A DNA stretch of 64,000 nt from Dactylosporangium roseum (GCF_025264685.1 NZ_CP073721.1:1789001-1853000), one strand, 5' to 3'; positions 8,324-16,876 are shown, numbered from the stretch's first letter. Program-made: numbers and translations. Notes: a model not told the origin generated them from the letters alone.

Positions 8324-9264
8324 GCCGCCGCCCGGGACAGGGCACGGTGCAGCAGCCGGGCATCGCCGAGCATGGTGCGAAGTTTACGCTCCAGACCCGC
8401 GATCGGGACGAGGTTCTGCGGCGCCCTCGGGTCCTTGTACGCCGTCGAGGCGAACCGGGGGAGCGTCACCGCCGACAGGTCGGCCAGGGCGACGGCGTCG
8501 GCCGGCACCAGGTCCGCCGCGCACTCCGCCCGCACGAGCCCGGTCCACGGCGACCCGGCCGGGCCGGGCAGCCGCAGGTACCACGCGAACCTGTGCCACG
8601 ACGTGCCCAGCAGGAACACCGGCGAGCGCTGCCCTGCGCGCAGCGCGGTCACGACCGCCGTCAGGTCGGCCGGGAGGTACTCCTTCTGGTGCGTCTTGAT
8701 GTAGCCCAGCGCCCGCGGCAGGTGCGCGCGCTCCTGGAGGGGCCCGTCGACGATCAGCAGGTCGCCGTCGGTCCGCTCCTCGTTCGACACGCCGACCTCG
8801 AGCGCACGCATGTGTCGTTGTACGCCCAGCGCCAGGTCCTTCGGCTCGCCCCGGGACACCCGCCGCGCCGGGTAGCGGATGGTGCCCGCCACGATCGGCG
8901 GCAGCGGGTCGAGCGGCGTGAACAGTCCGCGCTCGATCCGCGTGGTGGCGACCTGCGCGACACCCCGGTCGAGGTCGCAGCGGACGACCCCGGCCGCGTA
9001 CGACGCCGCGACGCCCGGATGCGTGGTGCCCTCGTCGTCGGTGACCCAGACCCGGGCGTCGACACGCTGCACGCCGTCGACGATGAGCACGGTGCCGGGT
9101 GGCCGCAGGCCCGGTGCCGGCTCGATCGGGCGCCACGCGGCGGCGGGCAGCTCGACATCGGCCTGGATCTGCGCGCTGCTCTGTGCCTGCGGGCCCCCGG
9201 GCCCTTCGGCGGCGTCGAACGCGATGCCGTAGGCGGGGTCCCAGGCGTCGACGTGGAGCTTCAC
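8320..9264 (-). CDS. NurA-like nuclease (putative), partner of HerA/SbcCD
   Basis: A 314-residue protein with no membrane segment or signal. I assign it tentatively to the NurA-type RNase H-fold nucleases on three grounds: an acidic turn following a hydrophobic strand (TVLIVDGVQRVDARVWV, about residues 58-75), where NurA has its first metal-binding aspartate; a second strand-Asp motif (GDLLIVDGPLQER); and the GYIKTHQKEYL block, similar to the conserved lysine motif of the NurA family. Context supports it, because it sits between SbcC and an AlkA-type glycosylase in an operon headed by a HerA-like ATPase. Start GTG and the upstream SbcC stop overlap (GTGA). The family is uncertain, but a role with HerA/SbcCD is likely. 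Confidence 0.6.
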   Translation of the reverse strand: MKLHVDAWDPAYGIAFDAAEGPGGPQAQSSAQIQADVELPAAAWRPIEPAPGLRPPGTVLIVDGVQRVDARVWVTDDEGTTHPGVAASYAAGVVRCDLDRGVAQVATTRIERGLFTPLDPLPPIVAGTIRYPARRVSRGEPKDLALGVQRHMRALEVGVSNEERTDGDLLIVDGPLQERAHLPRALGYIKTHQKEYLPADLTAVVTALRAGQRSPVFLLGTSWHRFAWYLRLPGPAGSPWTGLVRAECAADLVPADAVALADLSAVTLPRFASTAYKDPRAPQNLVPIAGLERKLRTMLGDARLLHRALSRAAA

Positions 9265-11738
9265 AGGCCGACCCGCTCGATGCGGGCGGTACGGGCGTCC
9301 CGCCGGACCTCGAACCGCACCGGGATCCGTTCGGCCAGTGCCCCGACGTGGGTCACCACGCCGACCATCCGGTCACCGCGCGCGGCCAGGTTTTCCAGCG
9401 TCGCCGCGACGGTGTCGAGCGTGGTCGTGTCGAGCGTGCCGAAGCCCTCGTCGAGGACGATCGACTCGAGGCTCGCCCCGGACGCCGACATGCCGGCGAG
9501 CTGATCGGAGAGCGCCAGCGCGAGCGCGAGCGACGCCTGGAACGTCTCGCCGCCCGACAGTGTCCGCACCGCCCGGCGCAGCCCGGCGTCGTGGTGGTCG
9601 ACGACGAAGAACTCGCCCTTCTCGTGGCCCAGGTCGTACTGACCGTTGGAGAGCTCCCGCAGGGTCCGCGAGGCGCCGTCGACGAGTGTGTCCAGCGCCT
9701 CGGCGAGCAGCCAGCGCTCGAACCGGTCGGCCCGCAGGTGCTGGGCGAGCGCCTTGGCGACCTGGCTCTCCTTGGCGACCTCGTCGCGCTGCCCGCGGAT
9801 CCGCTCCGCGTCGGCCCGCCGCTCCTCGATCCGCCGCAGCGCCGCGTCGGCCCGCTCCAGTGCGACGGCCGCCTCCCGCGCCGGCTCCCCGCCCGGCGCG
9901 GGCAGCCCGGCGTCGGTGAACACGGTCAGCAGCTCCTGCCGGACGTCGCCGACCCGGTGCTCGGCCGACCGCAGCTCGTCGACGGCGGCCTGCCGGCCGG
10001 CCCGGCGGCGGCCCGCCTCGCCGGTCGCCCAGGCGGTCAGCGTGGCCCAGGCGTCGGCGAGGTCCTCGCGGTTCGCCGGCGGTGGCGTGTATGCCGCGAG
10101 CGCGTCCCGGGCGTCGTCGAACGACCGCCAGGCGGCGCGCAGCCGCTCCTCGGCCCGGTCGGCGGTCGTGGACGCCTTGCGGTGCGCCTCGCGCGCCTTG
10201 CGGACCTCCGCGCCGGCCTTCTCCAGCGCCCTGCCGAGCTTCGCGATCGCGTCGAGGTCGCGCCGCAGCGCCTCGGGGGCCGGCGCACCGTGGAGCGCCT
10301 TGTCCAGCGCGGCGAGCCGTGCGTCGACCTGCTGGGCGTGGGCCTTGGCGGCCGCGAGCGCCCGGTCGAGGTCGCGGACCGTGCGGTCGTGCTCGGCGAC
10401 GACCTTGTCGGCGGCCTCGCTGCGCTTGCGGGCCGCCTTCCCGGCGGCCTCGGCCGTGGCGACCGCCGAGTCGTGCGGGACGTCCGGCACCGTGCGCACG
10501 GTCTGCGTGCACACCGGGCACTCCTCGCCGACCCGCAGGTGCGGCCGGAGGGCGACCGCCCGGTCGACGGCGACCGCGGTCTGGTACGCCTCCCGTGCCG
10601 CCTCCAGCGCCGCCAGCGCGTCGGCCGCCTGCACCTTGACCACGGCGAAGGCGTCGACCGCGGCGGTGTGCTCGCGCTCGGCCCGCTCGACCGTGCCGTG
10701 GACCGAGGCGGCCTCGGCGGCGAGCGTCTCGCGCTCGCCGTGGGTGTCGAGCAGCCGGCGTAGCGCCGCGGCGTCCCCGGCCGCCTGCAGTTCGCCGCGC
10801 AGCTTCTCCTCCTGCTCCTCGGCGACCCGGGACCCGTCGAGGGCCGCGACGACCGCGGCGCGGGCCGTCGCGGCGGCCGCGGCCAGCGTCGGCGCCTCGG
10901 CCGGGACGGCGACCGCGGCGAGGCGGCCGATCTGGGCGTCGAGCGCGGCGAGCGCCTCCGCCGCCTGCGCCGCGAGCCGGCCCGCGTCGGTGAGCTGTGG
11001 CGCGATGCGCTCGACTCGCTCGACGAGCGCCCGCAGAGTCTCGACGCGGCCCTGCGCCGCGGCCAGGGCCGCGTCGTCGACGTCGGACAGCGCGGCGAGC
11101 TGCTGGTCGAGCACCTTCAGCTTCGCGTCGGCGGTGGCGCCGAGCGCGGCGGCCTTCTCCCGGATGTGCCCGTACACGTCCAGGCCGAGCAGGTTGACCA
11201 GGATCTTCTGCCGCTCGGCCGGCTTGGCGTGCAGGAACGCCGCGAACTCGCCCTGCGGCAGCACGACGCACTTGGTGAACTGCTCGTAGGGGAGTCCGAC
11301 AACGGCCTGGATCGCCTCGTCGACCTCGCTCGGCGTGCCGGCGAGCACCTCCGTGACGTCGTCGGCGGTCAGGCCGTCGGCCAGCTTGCCCAGGTCGAGA
11401 CCGGGTGCCAGCGCCTCGAGGCCGGCGTGCTTGGTGGCCACCGCGCCCTTGCCGTCCCGGCGGACGACCCGGGCCAGCACGTACCGCACGCCGGCCGACT
11501 CGAAGACCAGCCGTACCCTGGCCTCCACGGCCGACGGGGCGAGCGCGTTGGCGATGGCCCGCCGGTCGCCCCAGCGCGGGACGGTGCCGTAGAGCGCGAA
11601 GCAGATCGCGTCGAGGACGGTCGACTTGCCCGAGCCGGTCGGCCCGACGAGGGCGAAGAAGTCGGTGTCGGTGAAGTCGACGGTCGTCGGCTCCCGGAAG
11701 ACGGTGAACCCGTCGAGGTCCAGGCGGATCGGTCTCAT
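9261..11738 (-). CDS. sbcC: SMC-type ATPase SbcC / Rad50 homologue
   Basis: ATPase and tether subunit of the SbcCD (Mre11-Rad50) nuclease that opens hairpins and processes DNA ends. 825 residues: N-terminal Walker A GPTGSGKST (about 32-40), the Q-loop segment VVLPQGEFAAFLHA, two long Ala/Arg/Glu-rich coiled-coil arms, the zinc hook CPVC (about 409) at the apex, then the C-terminal signature LSGGETF (about 728), Walker B SIVLDEGFGTLD and the D/H-loop. It is shorter than the roughly 1000-residue E. coli protein, as is usual in actinobacteria. It overlaps sbcD upstream and the NurA-like gene downstream by 4 nt each, so synthesis is coupled. Confidence 0.96.
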   Translation of the reverse strand: MRPIRLDLDGFTVFREPTTVDFTDTDFFALVGPTGSGKSTVLDAICFALYGTVPRWGDRRAIANALAPSAVEARVRLVFESAGVRYVLARVVRRDGKGAVATKHAGLEALAPGLDLGKLADGLTADDVTEVLAGTPSEVDEAIQAVVGLPYEQFTKCVVLPQGEFAAFLHAKPAERQKILVNLLGLDVYGHIREKAAALGATADAKLKVLDQQLAALSDVDDAALAAAQGRVETLRALVERVERIAPQLTDAGRLAAQAAEALAALDAQIGRLAAVAVPAEAPTLAAAAATARAAVVAALDGSRVAEEQEEKLRGELQAAGDAAALRRLLDTHGERETLAAEAASVHGTVERAEREHTAAVDAFAVVKVQAADALAALEAAREAYQTAVAVDRAVALRPHLRVGEECPVCTQTVRTVPDVPHDSAVATAEAAGKAARKRSEAADKVVAEHDRTVRDLDRALAAAKAHAQQVDARLAALDKALHGAPAPEALRRDLDAIAKLGRALEKAGAEVRKAREAHRKASTTADRAEERLRAAWRSFDDARDALAAYTPPPANREDLADAWATLTAWATGEAGRRRAGRQAAVDELRSAEHRVGDVRQELLTVFTDAGLPAPGGEPAREAAVALERADAALRRIEERRADAERIRGQRDEVAKESQVAKALAQHLRADRFERWLLAEALDTLVDGASRTLRELSNGQYDLGHEKGEFFVVDHHDAGLRRAVRTLSGGETFQASLALALALSDQLAGMSASGASLESIVLDEGFGTLDTTTLDTVAATLENLAARGDRMVGVVTHVGALAERIPVRFEVRRDARTARIERVGL

Positions 11739-12883
11739 GACGACACCACCTCGTCGTGCAGCCGGTGGAACAGGGACACGGTCGCCTCGTCGGCGTGTCC
11801 CCGCTGGCCGAGGTAGTCGGCGAACAGTTCCCCGGGCGAGCGGCCGGCACGGGCGCCGGACGAGCGGTCCGCGGCCTTCGGATCGGGCAGCAGTTTGGGA
11901 TCGATGCGTACCTCGAGTGCCTTCGGCAGCAGCTCCTGGACCTCTTCGCGCAGGCCCGCCCGCGGCGGCTCCTGCACGTACACCCGCAGCCAGGCGTCGC
12001 CCGTGTCCAATGTGGACAACTGGGTGAGCGTGCCCCGGACGGTCCGCAGCGGGGTCACGACCGGCAGGGGGATCTCCCGTGCCCGGGCCGCGGTCGTCGC
12101 GGTGACGTCGACGACGCAGGCGGTCGAGAGGTTCTCCTCCTCGCCGAAGTCGATCGGCAGGGGACTGCCGCTGTACCGGATCGGGCAGGGGCCGCTGACC
12201 GCCTGCGCCCGGTGCAGGTGCCCGAGCGCGACGTAGTGCGCCGACGACGGGAAGACCCCGGCCGGCACGGCGTAGCCCATGATGGTGTGCGCCTCGCGCT
12301 CACCACCGCCCATCGTCGCGCCGATGACGGTCAGGTGGCCGGTGACGAGATTCACCGTGCCGTCGCCGAATCCCTTGGCCAGCACCGAGATCAGTTGACC
12401 GATGGCGCTCGCGTACGACTGGACGGCCTCGGCGGCGCTCAGGTCGAACATCTCGCTGGCCCGCAGCGCGTACCGCTGGGAGACGAACGGCAGCGCGACG
12501 AGCCGCCACTCCTCGCCGCCCTTCGTCGTCCCGGTGACGAGATGCTCCTCGGGCCGGCCGACGGCGCCGCGGACGGTGATCCCGGCCGCGTCCGCCCAGG
12601 GCCGCAGCGCGTCGAGGGCCGGGCCGTTGTCGTGGTTGCCGCCGATGACGACGACCTCGGCGCCGGTGCGGCGCAGCGCGGACAGGCCGCGGGTGACGAT
12701 CCGTGTCGAGTCGGCGGTCGGGCTGGCCGTGTCGTAGAGGTCACCGGCGACGATCACCAGGTCGGGCTGCTCGGCCTTGGCGACCTCGACCAGCGCGTTG
12801 AGCGCCGCGATGTGGTCGGCGGCCCGGGACTGTCCCTTGAGGACCTTGCCGACGTGCCAGTCCGAGGTGTGCAGGATCCGCAC
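11735..12883 (-). CDS. sbcD: Exonuclease SbcD / Mre11 homologue
   Basis: Metal-dependent nuclease subunit of SbcCD, 382 residues. Phosphoesterase motifs are in order: LHTSDWHVG (residues 4-12), VIVAGDLYDTASP, IGGNHDN, VTGHLT and YVALGHLHRAQ, followed by the capping domain and a C-terminal region that contacts the coiled coil. I start at the GTG at 12883, preceded by a good ribosome site (GAGGGGAG), giving VRILHTSDWH. The longer open frame upstream is shadow of the HerA gene. Its stop overlaps the sbcC ATG (ATGA). It begins 14 nt after the HerA-like gene. Confidence 0.96.
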   Translation of the reverse strand: MRILHTSDWHVGKVLKGQSRAADHIAALNALVEVAKAEQPDLVIVAGDLYDTASPTADSTRIVTRGLSALRRTGAEVVVIGGNHDNGPALDALRPWADAAGITVRGAVGRPEEHLVTGTTKGGEEWRLVALPFVSQRYALRASEMFDLSAAEAVQSYASAIGQLISVLAKGFGDGTVNLVTGHLTVIGATMGGGEREAHTIMGYAVPAGVFPSSAHYVALGHLHRAQAVSGPCPIRYSGSPLPIDFGEEENLSTACVVDVTATTAARAREIPLPVVTPLRTVRGTLTQLSTLDTGDAWLRVYVQEPPRAGLREEVQELLPKALEVRIDPKLLPDPKAADRSSGARAGRSPGELFADYLGQRGHADEATVSLFHRLHDEVVSS

Positions 12884-12897
12884 CCGGTCTCCCCTCT

Positions 12898-14709
12898 CTA
12901 GAACGGGATGTCGTCGTCGGAGATGCCGCCGCCGCCCACCCGGGCGACGACCGCGAACGGGTCGCCGGCCTGCACGATCGAGCGCAGGGTCGAGCTCGGC
13001 GCCGCACCCGCCTCGCCGGGGCGCGTCGCCCACGACGGGAACGGGAACTCGACGCACAGCGGCACCGGGATCTCCGGCTGCGAGACGAACATGGTGCCGG
13101 GCTTGGCCAGCAGGGCGCGCTGGCGCTGGGCCGGAGGGAGGAAGCCGTACTCCGGGCGGGACGCCTCGGCGGGGTCGAGCCGGCCGACGACCCGGATCGC
13201 GGAGTTGGCCACGATCCGCCGCTCGACCTCGCTCGCGGTCTGCTGCGCGCCGATGAGCACGACGCCGAGGGAGCGGCCGCGCTCGGCGATGTCGAGCAGC
13301 ACCTCCTTGATCGGGCTGGTGCCCTCCCGCGGTGCGTACTTGTTCAGCTCGTCGAGCACCACGAACAGCAGCGGCTTGGCGGTGCCGGCCTTCTCCTTGC
13401 GTTCGAACTCGGTCCGCAGGGTCACGCCGACGACGAACCGCTGCGCGCGGTCCGGCAGGTTGTGCAGGTCGACCACGGTCACCTGGGCGCTCTCCGCGGT
13501 GTTGATCTGGTGCGGCCTGCGCACCGCGAGGTCGCCGCGGATCAGCCGGGAGAGGTCCTTCTTGCTGCCGATGAGCCGCCGGGCGAAGGCGTTGACCGTG
13601 CCGAGGCCGACGGCGCTGCCCGCCCACTGGCCGCGCGTGGCGTCGTCGTTGAGCTGCTCGACGACGAAGTCGACGAGGTCCGCGTACGAGTTCAGGCGGG
13701 TGCCGTCGATCGCGATCCCGCCCTCGGCCGGCTGTGCGGTGCGCGCCAGGTGCGCGGTCACCGAGTGGACGACCATCGTGTACTGCTGGCGCTCGTCGTC
13801 GGCGTCGGCGAACACGTACGGCAGCAGCCGGTCGGCGCAGAACTCCGCCAGCGTCCAGTAGAACGGGTCCACGCCGGACAGCCGGCTGCTGACGTCGGGC
13901 GTGCCGCTGGAGTCGCCGGGCCGTGGCGGCGCGTAGACCCGCACGTCGGGGAAGGGGCCGGCGATCAGGCCGAGCCGGGCGTAGCTGTCCTCGGTCGCCT
14001 GGTCGAGGCGGCTGTTCGGGTGGTCGAGGAACAGCAGGTCCTCGCCCTTGACGTTGAAGATGAGCGCGCGGGTGTTGGCGGTCTCGCCGGCGCCGCCGAG
14101 CACGCCCGAGCGGAAGACCGAGTAGAGCAGGAACGTCGCGAAGCTGGTCTTCGTCGCCACGCCGGAGATGCCGGAGATCGACACGTGCGCGCCCCGGGTG
14201 CCGTCGAGGAAGTCGGCGTTGAGGAACATGGGTGCGCCGTCGCGGCCGAAGCCCATCGGGATGGTGCGGTCCATGCGGTCGAAGTACAGCGCCCCGGCCC
14301 GCGCCTCGCCGCGCGCCCGGTGGACCAGTGCGCCCGGCGTCGGCGGCACGTAGACCTCCGGGTCGACCCGGGTGGTGGTGATCTCGGCGGCCTCCTGGAT
14401 CGTCGCCGGAAGCGTGCCGTCGGCGACGAGGAACACGTCGGAGTCGAACACGACGCCCTCGTGTCGCGCCCGGACGGCGGTCACGACGCCGGCGATCCTC
14501 ACCGGGGCATGCTCGGGAAGCTCGCGCTCCGTGATCACAACGTCGTCGAGCTGTAGGTAGGCACCGTCCTCGACGGCCACCCAGAACGTCAGTGGGGTCG
14601 CGTCGGCGGTACCGAGCACGCGGCCGACGACGGGCCCGTCGTCAAGGTCCAGCGCCGCGGGCGTCGACCGATCCGAATCCAGACCGCCGGTGGCTGTCTC
14701 GTCCTGCAT
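12898..14709 (-). CDS. HerA-like hexameric DNA translocase ATPase
   Basis: A FtsK/HerA-superfamily ATPase of 603 residues, first gene of the DNA-end-processing operon. The N-terminal beta-rich region (about 20-110) fits the HAS-barrel of HerA proteins. The ATPase core has a Walker A-like GISGVATKTS (about 178-187), Walker B LLFVVLDELNKYAP (about 450), a sensor-like VVLIGAQQTASEVERRI, and an Arg-rich IRVVGRLDPAE segment. In archaea HerA partners NurA and lies beside mre11 and rad50; here sbcD, sbcC and a NurA-like gene follow directly. I prefer ATG 14709 (preceded by GGGGG at good spacing) to the ATG six codons upstream. A phage-defence HerA is an alternative, but the neighbours argue for repair. 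Confidence 0.85.
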   Translation of the reverse strand: MQDETATGGLDSDRSTPAALDLDDGPVVGRVLGTADATPLTFWVAVEDGAYLQLDDVVITERELPEHAPVRIAGVVTAVRARHEGVVFDSDVFLVADGTLPATIQEAAEITTTRVDPEVYVPPTPGALVHRARGEARAGALYFDRMDRTIPMGFGRDGAPMFLNADFLDGTRGAHVSISGISGVATKTSFATFLLYSVFRSGVLGGAGETANTRALIFNVKGEDLLFLDHPNSRLDQATEDSYARLGLIAGPFPDVRVYAPPRPGDSSGTPDVSSRLSGVDPFYWTLAEFCADRLLPYVFADADDERQQYTMVVHSVTAHLARTAQPAEGGIAIDGTRLNSYADLVDFVVEQLNDDATRGQWAGSAVGLGTVNAFARRLIGSKKDLSRLIRGDLAVRRPHQINTAESAQVTVVDLHNLPDRAQRFVVGVTLRTEFERKEKAGTAKPLLFVVLDELNKYAPREGTSPIKEVLLDIAERGRSLGVVLIGAQQTASEVERRIVANSAIRVVGRLDPAEASRPEYGFLPPAQRQRALLAKPGTMFVSQPEIPVPLCVEFPFPSWATRPGEAGAAPSSTLRSIVQAGDPFAVVARVGGGGISDDDIPF

Positions 14710-14851
14710 CGTCGACCCCCAGTACATGTGTTCGCCTGTGCATCGTGCCTCAAGACCGCCAACGGGTCGACGCCACCACGCCAGCGGTGGACGGTTTCAT
14801 GGTCCAAAATGCGGACAGAACCGGATGTAATACGCAGGATCGTCGAGTGAC

Positions 14852-15565
14852 CTATCGCGAGTACCGCAGCATGAGCTGCCCGTCCGCAAGCAGGACATGA
14901 CGCAGCGTGAGGCGCTCGGGGATGGTCAGCGGCGGGCCGGCGATGATCCGGTCGGGACCCGGTCCGGCCAGCAGCGGCGACAGGGTGAGGCACAGCTCGT
15001 CGGTCAACCCCGCCGCGGTGAGTGACCCGAAGAGCTGCGGGCCGCCCTCGCTCAGCAGTTGCCGGAACCCGCGCCCGTGCAGGTCGGCGACCGCGGCGGC
15101 CAGGTCGACCCGGTCGTCGCCGTGGCGCACGACGTCGGCCACCTCGGCGAGCCCGCTGCCCGGCTCGGTGGCCGTGCGCGTGACGATGATCGGCCGGACC
15201 GGCGCGTCGACGAGCGCGGGGTGTGCCGGGTCGAGGTCGGCGCGGCCAGAGACGACGACCAGGGTCGGATACTCCGCCAGGCCGTTGGCCCGCCGCCACG
15301 CCCGGCGCTCCTCGTCGAGGCGCAGCGACCGGTAACCCTCCTCGCGCAGAGTGCCGGCGCCGACCACGAGCGCGTCGCACAGCATGCGCAGGATGCCGAA
15401 GACCCGTTTGTCCTCCGGGCTCGACAACCCCTCGGACCTGCCCTCGACGGTGCCCGCGCCGTCGAGGCTCGACACGAAGTTGAGCCGCAGCCATGGGCTC
15501 TGCCCGACCCGGTAGAGCGCGGTCAGGTCAACGGGATCGGCCGTGGTGGGCCAGAGTTGCTGCAC
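14852..15565 (-). CDS. RibD C-terminal/dihydrofolate-reductase-fold pyrimidine reductase
   Basis: NADPH-dependent reductase of the RibD C-terminal family, 237 residues, without the deaminase domain of full RibD. Visible family features are NFVSSLDGAGTVEGRS near residue 28, the DALVVGAGTLREEGY block, PTLVVVSGRADLD, and the LLSEGGPQLFGSLTAAGLTDEL nucleotide-binding stretch near the C terminus. In actinobacteria such stand-alone genes are usually annotated as pyrimidine reductases of riboflavin synthesis, but no other rib gene is near and the substrate may differ. It lies 9 nt after the small Cys-rich gene, probably in one transcript. Confidence 0.85.
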   Translation of the reverse strand: MQQLWPTTADPVDLTALYRVGQSPWLRLNFVSSLDGAGTVEGRSEGLSSPEDKRVFGILRMLCDALVVGAGTLREEGYRSLRLDEERRAWRRANGLAEYPTLVVVSGRADLDPAHPALVDAPVRPIIVTRTATEPGSGLAEVADVVRHGDDRVDLAAAVADLHGRGFRQLLSEGGPQLFGSLTAAGLTDELCLTLSPLLAGPGPDRIIAGPPLTIPERLTLRHVLLADGQLMLRYSR

Positions 15566-15574
15566 CCGCCGAAT

Positions 15575-15694
15575 CTACTCGCCGGGTGGCCCGGTCACCG
15601 GCGGTGTCGGCACGGGCTCGCGGTGCTGGCAGTCGCAGTGGTCGCGACCCGGGCACTCGTCGTGTCGTTTCTCCCGACACGCTCGACAGATCAC
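15575..15694 (-). CDS. Small Cys/His-rich protein (39 residues, likely zinc-binding)
   Basis: A tiny protein too short for many gene callers. From the GTG at 15694 it reads VICRACREKRHDECPGRDHC, then DCQHR and a Pro-rich tail. The CxxC, HxxC, HCDC and H pattern provides up to six thiol and several imidazole ligands, enough for one or two zinc ions. Small proteins with a RHDEC...CDCQH core recur in actinobacteria as hypothetical proteins, to my recollection. A longer in-frame start at 15763 exists but adds sequence overlapping the promoter region of the divergent gene. The gene is followed after 9 nt by the RibD-like reductase, suggesting co-expression. Confidence 0.6.
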   Translation of the reverse strand: MICRACREKRHDECPGRDHCDCQHREPVPTPPVTGPPGE

Positions 15695-15742
15695 GCCTTC
15701 AGCGTGCGCCGCCCGCCCCGCGCGGTCAACAATGACTGCACC

Positions 15743-16288
15743 ATGGCACGCTTGATCTACCAACTGCGGATCGCCCTCGAAGGCGTCGAATCACCCGTGT
15801 GGCGGCGGGTGCTGGTGCCCGGCGGCTTCACGTTGGACCGGGTGCACCGGGTCGTGCAGTTCGCGATGGGCTGGAGCGACCGGCACCTGCACGTGTTCGA
15901 CATCGGCGGCGTGCAGTTCGGCGTGCCGGACCCCGACGGTCTGCTCGAGGTCCGCGACGAGCTCGACGCGCGCCTGGACGCCGTGGCGCGGAAGGGCACG
16001 CGGCTGCGGTACACGTACGATTTCGGCGACTGGTGGGAGCACGAGATCGTGGTCGAGGACGTCGTACCGGCTGATCCGGACACCCGCTACCCGATGTGCG
16101 TCGGCGGCGAGCGAGCCTGCCCGCCGGACGACGTCGGCGGCCCGGACGGCTACCGCGATTTCCTCGCCGCCTGGGGCGACCCGGCGCACCCCGACCACGC
16201 CTCGATGCGCGAGTGGCTGGGCCGCGACTTCGACGCGACGCTGTTCGACGCGTCCCGCACCACGGCGCTGTTACGCCGGATGACGTGA
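15743..16288 (+). CDS. Plasmid pRiA4b ORF-3-like protein
   Basis: A 181-residue protein of the PRiA4_ORF3 family. The fold markers are visible: IYQLRIALEGVESPVWRRV at the N terminus, HRVVQFAMGWSDRHLHVF, YTYDFGDWWEHEIVVED, and the Cys-containing CVGGERACPPDDVGG GxxGY region. The family is often found on mobile elements (as an IS1096 passenger) but also as isolated chromosomal genes; no transposase is near. Its biochemical role is unknown. The stop is followed within 8 nt by the second family 2 repeat. It is divergent from the small Cys-rich gene across a 48-nt gap. Confidence 0.88.
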   Translation: MARLIYQLRIALEGVESPVWRRVLVPGGFTLDRVHRVVQFAMGWSDRHLHVFDIGGVQFGVPDPDGLLEVRDELDARLDAVARKGTRLRYTYDFGDWWEHEIVVEDVVPADPDTRYPMCVGGERACPPDDVGGPDGYRDFLAAWGDPAHPDHASMREWLGRDFDATLFDASRTTALLRRMT

Positions 16289-16294
16289 GACCGA

Positions 16295-16512
16295 GGTCGA
16301 CCTTGGTGGGTCTCCGTGGCTCGGCTTTCGCACTTCGGGGTGGATAGGCGGCGGCTTCGGCGCAGGCCGAGCCGAGGGCGCGGAGTCCTTCGGTGGCGGG
16401 TTGAGCCCATGATCATGGGAAAGATGTGGCTGCCCCGATAGCCACATCCTTCCCATGATCTGTGAAGCGCCCGGTCCGGAACGCGCCACCCCGGGTCCAA
16501 CGGCGACCACGG
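16295..16512. repeat. Family 2 interspersed repeat, copy 2
   Basis: This segment matches 4165-4285, 4475-4530 and 4531-4578 in order, with about 80% identity by eye in the flanks and near identity in the hairpin, but lacks the 185-nt insert of copy 1. It contains CCGTGGCTCGGCTTTCGCAC at 16314-16333 and the hairpin at 16408-16461. Like copy 1 it lies immediately downstream of a gene stop. Confidence 0.65.
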
Positions 16513-16725
16513 CCGGCAGACACCCGCCCGCGCGACCGTGCGTCACCGTCCCGTTGCAACGCCCGGGGTTGGCAGACGGCCGCACGGCTGAGCTTCGCGG
16601 CCTTGGACGATGCGCGATGATCTCCCCGCCGGTTGCGGCGGTAGGGTCTCGTGCCGCCGCGTCTGGACCGATGTCGCCTCGCCACACCGCACCTGATCAC
16701 CAACAGTGCGAAAGTCGAGCCACGG
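16314..16725. repeat. Imperfect 21-bp inverted repeat bracketing 412 nt
   Basis: CCGTGGCTCGGCTTTCGCAC(T) at 16314-16334 is reverse-complementary to 16705-16725 with a single mismatch. The two could be the ends of a MITE-like element containing the family 2 hairpin. Inside, 16513-16704 holds no credible gene. Copy 1 at 4183-4203 keeps the left end (two differences), but I find no matching right end before 4715. Confidence 0.5.
16408..16461. repeat. Family 2 hairpin, copy 2
   Basis: Left arm 16408-16431 is identical to the left arm of the copy at 4475. The loop GCCCCGAT is identical. The right arm 16440-16461 has one internal change (CCTTCCC for CTTTCCC) and departs in its last bases. It could act as a terminator for the pRiA4b-like gene. 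Confidence 0.85.
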
Positions 16726-16854
16726 CTGGCCGTCGGCGATGTGTATCGATGCCGCAGGGCCCGGCGGCGGGTGGCTCGCCCGGTGGGGAGCTGTCGGCGA
16801 CAAATCCCGCAAAGCCGGACAAGCTGGGATGTCGAAAATCCTGCGATAACAAAA

Positions 16855-16868
16855 TGGGAACGCTCCCA
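16855..16868. promoter_or_regulatory. CebR-type operator 1
   Basis: TGGGAACGCTCCCA, one base from the canonical actinomycete CebR box TGGGAGCGCTCCCA. It sits 8 nt upstream of the -35-like TTGACA. A LacI-family repressor bound here and at operator 2 would bracket the promoter. Confidence 0.85.
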
Positions 16869-16876
16869 TAGCCCCA

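Noticed and set aside
15743..16288. pRiA4b ORF-3-like gene as proof of an insertion sequence
   Set aside because: No transposase or clean terminal repeats surround it; the family is frequent as an isolated chromosomal gene.
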